Assembly (NCBI RefSeq): GCF_902806685.2
Contig: NC_048539.1
Location: 6,150,501-6,214,500, forward strand
Direction: 5' to 3'
Length of the DNA stretch: 64,000 nt
Source of the DNA: Maniola hyperantus
Taxonomy: Eukaryota > Arthropoda > Insecta > Lepidoptera > Nymphalidae
The notes beneath the pieces were generated by a model. The model had not been told where the DNA came from and ran no database searches. It saw only the letters and a list, made by a program, of their open reading frames with translations. The position numbers and the translations under genes are program-made. This document shows, one piece after another, positions 57,692 to 64,000 of this stretch (the first letter of the stretch is position 1; each line of letters opens with the position of its first letter).

Positions 57692-57820
57692 TAGCTTATG
57701 GCCCCGATTTCATCCGCGTGTACCTACTATACAAAATTCAAACCCCCCCCCCCCCCCGGACCCCCTTAGGGGGGTTGAATTTTCAAAAATCCTTTCTTAG
57801 CGGATGTCGACGAGCTATAT
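57692..57820 (+). repeat. Family A short element, left part, split by the LTR element
   Basis: 'agcttatggccccgatttca', a C-run of about 16 near 57745-57760, 'acccccttaggggggttgaa' and 'aaatcctttcttagcggatg' form the first half of a family A element. The other half resumes at 60324. Confidence 0.75.
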
Positions 57821-57824
57821 GTAC

Positions 57825-58116
57825 TGAGATATGTTGTGGCCGTATGGTAATAATTAAATGCGGCAACGGTGAAAGATGTTTATTGAGAGCCGTCTTATGA
57901 TCTACTCTCGCTTATGGACTAACAATAACAATAAATAAATCTTACATACTATTGTTTAAATCTTATTGCTTAACTACCTAACCTACATAATTTTGCATCA
58001 CCTCTCTTTCAATCCGATGTGCAGGCAACCTACTTCGATATATTGAGGAGTTGCATTTTTATGTTACAGCTAATATGAACATGCTACGTTTAAACTGTCA
58101 ATTCGTACATATTACA
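57825..58116 (-). repeat. 3' LTR of the mini-element (292 bp)
   Basis: Plus strand begins 'tgagatatgttgtggccgta' and ends 'cgtacatattaca'. It differs from the other LTR at only about two positions by eye (g/a-type changes near 'gagccgtctta' and 'ttttgcatc'). Confidence 0.92.
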
Positions 58117-60027
58117 ACTCCCCTGAAAATGTATGCGGTTACCCCTCCCCTTAAAAGAAAAAAAATGTTAGACGCTACATCGAATCAGAAGAAAAGATGA
58201 TGACAATCACAAAAATAAAATCTAATGCTAAATAAAATTAAATTATGTAAGGAAACATTTTTTTTAGTTACTTCCTGTGCTTAAAGTGCAATTTATCTTA
58301 TCTCTTACTTCGTATGGGCATACTTTCAACCTTACTTATAAATAGAAAAATCGTAATCTATTAAGTGCAGTCAAGGATTTAACTTTTACAAAAGTTTCGA
58401 AAAATCCCATCATATGTAATAAAATAATCTCAAAATAGCATCATAGGTATTAGATATGTATAAGCTGAGGTATCGATTTCACAAATCGACTTCAAAAGAT
58501 TCTATAACCTATCAAATAGTCGTCATCATAAGTATACAGCTGTCGTTTTAGCATCGTCGTAAGACCTATTATTAAGTAAACATCTCAGGTATTTATATTT
58601 CCTGGACAGTCAAAATAAATCTCTCCTAGTCTTCATCTTCCTTTCAAGTTACTTCTTCACATAATACAAATAAATAAACAAATAAACAAATCAACAAACG
58701 CGGCGCGTACTCTCTCCTAATAAATATTTAACATAACATGCTTGCAAGCATTTTTCATAAGACTTATAGTCTTCATCAAACTTATTTCTTTCAATAAGTA
58801 TTTCAATAACATTCAACTTTTCATAAAAATTCTAGGTCTTTCACTAACACCAGCGCGGTAGATAATGATCAAGAGTCTAGACAAATATATAGTTGAATGA
58901 GGAGGTACTAAATATGCGCAAAACATCGCGTTTAAACAAATAAATAACAATCATCTTCCTACGTCAGTATGTCTCAATCTAAAAAAAAAATTGTATATTT
59001 TATACCTATAGCACTTCTACAGCCGAAGGGTGATCAAGCCTTTGGTTTGCAGAGTCCTAACTTGTCAAAGCCGGGTATAGTCTTATATCGTCAAAACTTG
59101 CACGAAACTAGACGAAAAACGTCTGTAGGGGAAAAAATTCTCTTTATTTCATATTCATTTCGTTGTATTTGCAAATTGCATCTCGAGCAAAACCATTGTC
59201 TCGTATAACAATACAAAATGTTCGGGTACGCGTGTGTCGTTGACCACGCGATGACACCGTTATAATTCTCTGAATTATTAATATTTACGAAAGAAGTAAG
59301 TACCTACCTACTTATTCATTTATTAATTATTATCTATTATTAGTTTAAACTATCCTACACACTATATAAAATCTTACAAATAAAGCACGAACGGAACTTA
59401 TTAGTAGATAGTGGAGGAAGTATCATTTATTATAAAAAACCAATATTCACCTAACCTATACCTACGTACAAAATTTAATTATCTACCCAAGAAAAAAAAA
59501 TTACAATTGCTACACATTTTACCTATTTGCCCATTACGAGAGATAAATTGCACTTACTTTAACTGTTAGCGACGCATTTCAATAGTCAATTTCGTGACCG
59601 CCGTGTAGTCGCCGTCGTCATCAGGACAGGTTTTGGTCATCAGGTCCGGAGGTCTGGAGTCTGCGCCTCTTCTTTACTGCATCTTAATGGGCCGGGAAAA
59701 CCCTGGACTCCTCGAACTGGGCCGGGAATACCCTGGACACCTCCTAGTTTTGGCCGGGATAACCCTGGACGCACGATGATGCTGGGCCGATCAATGAAGC
59801 TTGAGATGTCTTCTGTTCATAAGCGATTCATTTTTTTTGGCTTATTTCTTGATGTTAGTGTTTCTTGATTTTTAATATAGGACGTGGAATTATTTTCTTC
59901 TTTTTGTTCTAATTGAGTCTTGAATCTTGATAATATTCTTTTGAAAATTGTGTAGTCTTCATCTTGATCGGTGCCCAGCCGGTGCACGCACTTAGATTAG
60001 GCATGCACCGACTGGCAAGGGTCGCCA
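58117..60027 (-). other. Internal region of the mini-element, no coding capacity
   Basis: A/T-rich, with no minus-strand ORF of meaningful length. The leader near the primer-binding site (plus 59640-60000) is more GC-rich and contains four repeats of 'gggccggga.aaccctgga' spaced 30-33 bp. That leader may hold RNA packaging signals copied from the autonomous partner (inference). Confidence 0.8.
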
Positions 60028-60319
60028 TGAGATATGTTGTGGCCGTATGGTAATAATTAAATGCGGCAACGGTGAAAGATGTTTATTGAGAGCCGACTTA
60101 TGATCTACTCTCGCTTATGGACTAACAATAACAATAAATAAATCTTACATACTATTGTTTAAATCTTATTGCTTAACTACCTAACCTACATAATTTTGTA
60201 TCACCTCTCTTTCAATCCGATGTGCAGGCAACCTACTTCGATATATTGAGGAGTTGCATTTTTATGTTACAGCTAATATGAACATGCTACGTTTAAACTG
60301 TCAATTCGTACATATTACA
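60028..60319 (-). repeat. 5' LTR of the mini-element (292 bp)
   Basis: Same length and nearly the same sequence as 57825-58116. Its inner edge, 'ctggcaagggtcgcca' on the plus strand, is the complement of the primer-binding site. Confidence 0.92.
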
Positions 60320-60323
60320 GTAC

Positions 60324-60418
60324 CTATGCCAAATTTTAACCCTATCCGGCCAGTAGTTTGAGCTGTACGTTGATAGATCAGTCAGTCAGCTTTTCCTTTT
60401 ATATATTTAGATATAATT
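60324..60418 (+). repeat. Family A short element, right part
   Basis: 'ccctatccggccagtagttt', 'gagctgtacgttgatagatc', 'agtcagtcag' and 'ccttttatatatttagata' complete the element begun at 57692. The original element was continuous before the LTR insertion. Confidence 0.75.
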
Positions 60419-61546
60419 GATTTAGGTATGTAAAATCTTTTAAAAATGTACATTAGTACCTACCTATGTAGTATGTACTAAGCATGGAAATACGGGTTTG
60501 CTTACAATTTAAGATGTCTGTTCTCGCGCGGAGTAATCAACGCTTGATCGGTGCTATAACATAGGGTTGCTCTTGTATTTTCGGATTTATTTTTAAGCCC
60601 TGAACTAAAATAATAATTGTTGTAGGCAGGCATGTACATCCCAACAGCCTTCTGCTGAACATAGGCCTTTCCAAGAGCGGCAAGAGCGCGCAACCAAACC
60701 CGGTTCCGCCTTCCTCATCCACTCAAAGATCGTATCACCGTATGTTAAAATTGCTGAGTAGGTACCTACCGGTCTACTTTATCTAGATTTTTTATTAAAT
60801 TTATAGACTACCGCTTGGCTGCAATCAGAGCTGCTGGCAAATGATGATCGCATCTATACTCTCTTATTTATTACACAGTGTGTACATTGTAAACTATTTA
60901 TTTTATATAAAAAGTAGCCTATACCCGTAAAAGCCAGCCAGCCAGAAACCCTGCTCGTGAACGTACTTAGGTACTTAGGTACCTACTTATTAATTTGTCT
61001 CGTCTGTCGGATTTATTTTTCTGAGTCGACAACCCTAGCTGTGCGCTCGCCGGGAAAATTAAAAACCTCGCCTCTCAACATGGCATCTCTGAGGCCGAAA
61101 TTAAAATTTCGGTACCTACTATTGTCTCACAAATACATAAAGTCTTTCCAAAACATTCATCTGACTGCATCTGTTTGTATTGCAAGGTATTATATACCTA
61201 CCTAAGCCATGATTATTATCTATCAATGTTTTATGATTAGTCAAAATATTTTTAGACATTGTAAAAACCCCAAGCATTTGTTTAGGATTTCGAGAGAATA
61301 TCAGCACCCAGAAAGAATTGTTTACTTGCATCTGCAATCATTTTGTTTTCCCAACAAGAGGTAGGTAGATAAATTAGTGCGACATATGAACGAAATAAAT
61401 ATTTTTTAAGTTGATCTCAGACTTATTATAACAGTCCTATTCCAATTCTCTTTTCTTTTTATTCATAAACTTATCTGGACGGACTATCATTCCTTCCTTC
61501 CTTATACTCATCGGACACCTTACCATTTGCATTTCATTTGTTTCAG
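60419..61546. other. End of Sulf1 intron 2 with repeat remnants
   Basis: 'cagccttctgctgaacatag' plus 'gcctttcc' near 60645-60672 is a fragment of a repeat common in moths. The intron ends with a pyrimidine-rich 'catttcatttgtttcag'. Confidence 0.5.
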
Positions 61547-61698
61547 GTTATTTTGGCAAATACTTGAACAAATACAACGGTTCCTACATTCCACCCGGCT
61601 GGCGCGAATGGGGTGGACTCATCATGAACTCAAAATATTACAACTACAGTGTAAATATGAACGGCAAGAGGATCAAGCATGGCGATGACTATCAAAAG
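61547..61698 (+). CDS. Sulf1: Sulf1, third coding exon
   Basis: It completes G271 and encodes through K321: 'GYFGKYLNKYNGSYIPPGWR', 'EWGGLIMNSKYYNYSVNMNG' and 'KRIKHGDDYQK'. This block matches the conserved 'GKYLN.YNGSYIPPGWREW' region of SULF enzymes, which packs around the active site. Sequons NGS and NYS are present. The acceptor is 'gtttcag|GTTA' and the donor 'AAAAG|gtactt'. Phase 0 at its end agrees with exon 4. Confidence 0.95.
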
Positions 61699-61912
61699 GT
61701 ACTTACATTATGCATATTTTTTATCGAAGTTTTCTCGCCGTTTTAAGTACTTTCCTATTCTGTAAATATGCTAGCTGATGCCCGCGACTTCGTACGCGTG
61801 GACATAGGTTTTTAAAAATCCCGAGGAGACTCTTTGATTTCATTTCATTTTGAGATGAGACCCGTGCTCAGTAATGGGCAAATAGTAGTATTTTAGTCAC
61901 ATGTTTTTTCAG
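61699..61912 (+). other. Sulf1 intron 3 (214 bp) containing repeat fragments
   Basis: At 61771-61840 'gctagctgatgcccgcgact' and 'tttttaaaaatcccgaggag' are the start of a family B element. At about 61850-61880 'gagatgagacccgtgctcag' is a tail fragment of the first SINE family. So even this short intron has received two insertions. Confidence 0.75.
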
Positions 61913-62082
61913 GATTACTATCCGGACCTTATAGCAAACGACTCAATAGCATTCCTTCGAGCTTCCAAGCGAAGGTTCTCAAGGAAGCCTGTTCTTCTTG
62001 TGATGTCCTTTCCTGCACCCCACGGCCCTGAGGATTCTGCTCCCCAGTACTCTCATCTCTTCTTTAACGTCACTACTCATCA
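61913..62082 (+). CDS. Sulf1: Sulf1, fourth coding exon
   Basis: Encodes D322 to H377 plus two bases: 'DYYPDLIANDSIAFLRASKR', then 'KPVLLVMSFPAPHGPEDSAP' and 'QYSHLFFNVTTH'. The 'PHGPEDSAP' motif (H358) is a hallmark of SULF enzymes within the sulfatase catalytic domain. The acceptor is 'gttttttcag|GATT' and the donor 'CA|gtaagt' at 62083. Remaining exons (the rest of the catalytic domain, the basic hydrophilic domain and the C-terminal domain) lie beyond the window. Confidence 0.95.
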
Positions 62083-63208
62083 GTAAGTATATATATTAAG
62101 TAACATAGGTACCTACATATAGTTTACATACCTAGCAGTGAATGTTTAAATTTTCAATTTCTAAATTAAAGGTAATCAAGAATCGTTTTGGGATGCCGGA
62201 TGCTAGTAGTAAAAAAATAGATATCTAAATCAGTAAGAATAGTATTATGAAGCATTATGTTGGTACAACTTAGGTATACCTACTATTTCAGACGCTGAAT
62301 GTTCGTGTCGTTAAAGTTAGTTATTTTAGCAAAATCGTCAGTAGTCCATAACAGAAACACCGCTAGCGAGTACCCATTAGAGTTATCTTCTAAAATTACA
62401 AGCTTTTAAAACTTAAAGGTACTGTTCACATCGTTTAACGACCTTTACTGTTAAGCCACAACAAAACGACTCGAAAACATGCTGATACGTGGCTCCATTA
62501 ACGAGCTGCCATACTAACACGTAATATGCACAGTCACTGGCATTTTCATTCAAAAATACCTGCAAGTTTGAGGAGCTCCTAGGAATGTCATTCATTCGCC
62601 AACACTCCATCTACCTATGTACAATGTACATACATATAAGACGCTATCTCAAGCAGGGTTTAAAAGGACGGTTCATCACCCCTATTTTTAATACAGCCCT
62701 CATGCACTCATATATTTTTAGTTGAACAGAATATCGTCACAAACATGATGTTGATAAATCAAATCAAAAGGTGTAAAGGTAACAGTCCGCATGGAATAAG
62801 TTTCTTAAAAATACTTTGTAGCTTAGATCCCTTCTTGCATAACTCTAAACTTTACTTTTCCTCCTTTACCTACCTCTAAACGTCCCTTTAAATTTTCTTT
62901 TCTCTCTCCCATACAATTTCCAAAAATCGTGGAACACGTATTCCTTCGTTTTAGAACGAAAAGCTGAAACGGACGGACTTTTATACCTACTCTTAAACCC
63001 CTATTTTATCCCTTTATAAAGATTGTACTTTCAAAAATCCTTTCTTAGCGGATAACTTCGTTATCTGTTATGTTATCATTTCATTGAACAATAAACGCTC
63101 TTTATTCACGCCAATGCTTAGATTTTAAAGCTGTGTCAACTTTTAAGCAATGTTCCCTTAACATTTTGGCAAAAACACTAATTGCTGTGAATTCTTTGAG
63201 GTTGCAGT
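62083..63208 (+). other. Start of Sulf1 intron 4, nothing recognised
   Basis: No further Sulf1 exon is recognisable in the window, so the intron is at least 1.9 kb. 'actttcaaaaatcctttctt' plus 'agcggata' near 63028 is a family A remnant. Confidence 0.6.
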
Positions 63209-63376
63209 CGTCTTTCTTCTGTTACTTTTAGCGTTTCCGCGCATCGTTCAAAACCTCTTAGCCACATTGTGTTTTCAAGAAATTCTTCAATTGAGGCTGG
63301 AGAAACTGTCGCAAGGCACCAAAAAAGGCTTTGAATTGCTATTGATGTTGCGTAAAAGAGCATCTACCAATAATTA
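63209..63376 (+). repeat. Diverged direct repeat, copy 1
   Basis: 'tttccgcgcatcgttcaaaa', 'cattgtgttttcaagaaatt', 'cttcaattgaggctggagaa' and 'ctgtcgcaaggcaccaaaaa' recur about 310 bp to the right. Its frame reads 'FPRIVQNLLATLCFQEILQL' and stays open until a stop near 63376. Confidence 0.72.
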
Positions 63377-63518
63377 AATACTATTGAGTGAATTATTGTA
63401 TTTACAGCAAATGCAAGGGCACCTAAACCAAATTTGTTTTAAGTTGTAAGGACATAAATATGTATTGGCTAGACCAAATACAACATAGAACTTCGAACTG
63501 CCGAAAAACACAAAACGC

Positions 63519-63700
63519 CAGAAGAAATGCACTTTTAGGATTTCCACGCATCGTCGTTCAAATACCTCTTAGATATGCCGCATTGTGTTTTCAAGAAATT
63601 CTTCAACTGGGGCCGGAGAATCTGTCGCAAGCCACCAAAAAAGGTTTTGAATTGCCATTGATGTTGTGTACAAGAGCACCTATTAGTAATATTTCTTTAA
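63519..63700 (+). repeat. Diverged direct repeat, copy 2
   Basis: 'tttccacgcatcgtcgttca', 'cattgtgttttcaagaaatt', 'cttcaactggggccggagaa' and 'tctgtcgcaagccaccaaaa' match copy 1 with roughly 80-85% identity by eye. The indels I could place add nine bases in total, so the same frame stays open ('FPRIVVQIPLRYAALCFQEI'). Part of a 107-aa ORF at 63460-63783. No protein family is recognised. Confidence 0.72.
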
Positions 63701-63783
63701 AGGTCAGCCGCAATGATGCACAGATAGACATACAAGTTAAGTTTCAAATTCCACAACCATATTGCATCGTTACAAACCCGTAA

Positions 63784-64000
63784 CCATTTTAGATCTTATC
63801 ACAAATCCTTTCATAATTAGACATCAGAAGAGCGTGCATTACCAACGGAACCACGTATTCACGTAAAAAGTAGGGCCTTGAACCGACCTTGTTTTTTTGC
63901 TACTGGGAAATTTCACGTTACCAACTTCGTACTTACGGAGTGGCCCGAATAATTTTAACACCACTCAGCCTTGCTCGCTGATTTATGTTTCATAAGATGT
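63784..64000. other. Right edge of the window, nothing recognised
   Basis: Intronic sequence of Sulf1 by position, with no repeat or exon supported. Confidence 0.4.

Larger units (their letters stand above)
57825..60319 (-). mobile_element. 2,495-bp non-autonomous LTR retrotransposon
   Basis: Two 292-bp direct repeats, starting TG and ending CA on either strand, enclose 1,911 bp. GTAC is duplicated at 57821-57824 and 60320-60323. On the minus strand the left LTR is followed directly by 'TGGCGACCCTTGCCAGT', a typical tRNA primer-binding site, and the right LTR is preceded by 'AGGGGAGT', a polypurine tract. These fix the orientation. No gag or pol ORF exists inside, so it must have been mobilised by an autonomous relative. 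A four-base duplication fits Gypsy-type integrases but not uniquely. Confidence 0.92.
29764..61546 (+). other. Sulf1 intron 2 (31,783 bp)
   Basis: It runs from 'gtaagt' at 29764 to 'tgtttcag' at 61541-61546. Exon 2 ends with one base of a Gly codon and exon 3 supplies the other two, so the join is in phase. The intron holds at least four long retroelements (copia derivative, intact non-LTR element, R2/R4-like fragment, LTR mini-element) and many short repeats, all listed separately. No nested host gene was recognised. Confidence 0.85.

Noticed and set aside
58969..59208. 79-aa plus-strand ORF inside the LTR mini-element
   Set aside because: It is antisense to the element's transcription direction and has no gag, protease, RT or integrase motif.
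59688..59790. CRISPR-like array
   Set aside because: The four GC-rich repeats belong to the leader of an LTR element in an animal genome; spacers are not unique and no associated genes exist.

Overview
This window is eukaryotic and looks lepidopteran (moth or butterfly). The DNA is AT-rich, full of short 'taggtaggtacct'-type strings, and packed with interspersed repeats typical of Lepidoptera: tRNA-headed SINEs ending in GATGAT or CATGA tails, short elements carrying GTCT/GTCA microsatellites, and elements ending in 'ccggccaagtgcgagtc'. No bacterial-style operon, CRISPR array or functional tRNA/rRNA gene is visible. The species cannot be told from the sequence alone.

One host gene is clearly supported, on the + strand: the 5' part of an extracellular heparan-sulfate 6-O-endosulfatase of the SULF1/SULF2 (insect Sulf1) family. 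Four coding exons join in phase: 28370-29040, 29624-29763, 61547-61698 and 61913-62082. They encode about 377 residues, with signal peptide, an unusually long charged N-terminal segment with seven N-glycosylation sequons, the metal-binding TDDQD motif, the C-x-P-S-R formylglycine motif and the HGPEDSAP motif. The gene continues past the right edge. Intron 1 is 583 bp, intron 2 is 31,783 bp and intron 3 is 214 bp. A probable 5'UTR segment with two short upstream ORFs precedes the ATG.

Nearly everything else is transposable elements and AT-rich DNA without recognisable genes. Left part (1-28.2 kb): SINEs, MITE-like elements, GC-rich fold-back elements, two perfect hairpins, and two 5'-truncated C-terminal tails of one non-LTR-like family with a restriction-like endonuclease domain. 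Inside intron 2: a rearranged Ty1/copia element folded into inverted and direct repeats (34.7-36.7 kb); a full-looking non-LTR retrotransposon with an intact 988-aa endonuclease/reverse transcriptase ORF (about 48.6-52.3 kb); a 5'-truncated R2/R4 (Dong-like) retrotransposon abutting an ATT microsatellite (54.6-56.6 kb); a SINE holding a 109-bp nested insertion; and a 2,495-bp non-autonomous LTR retrotransposon with near-identical 292-bp LTRs, a 4-bp target-site duplication, a primer-binding site and a polypurine tract (57.8-60.3 kb), itself inserted in an older short element. Right part (62.1-64 kb): start of Sulf intron 4, with a diverged ~165-bp direct repeat.

The most unusual items are the fold-back copia derivative with chimeric gag/RT/RNase H junctions, the young coding-free LTR element with a tandem-repeat leader, the retroposon tail inserted about 47 bp before a Sulf splice acceptor, and the juxtaposed AG|GTAAAC site upstream of the Sulf start codon. 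I found no convincing entirely new biological system.
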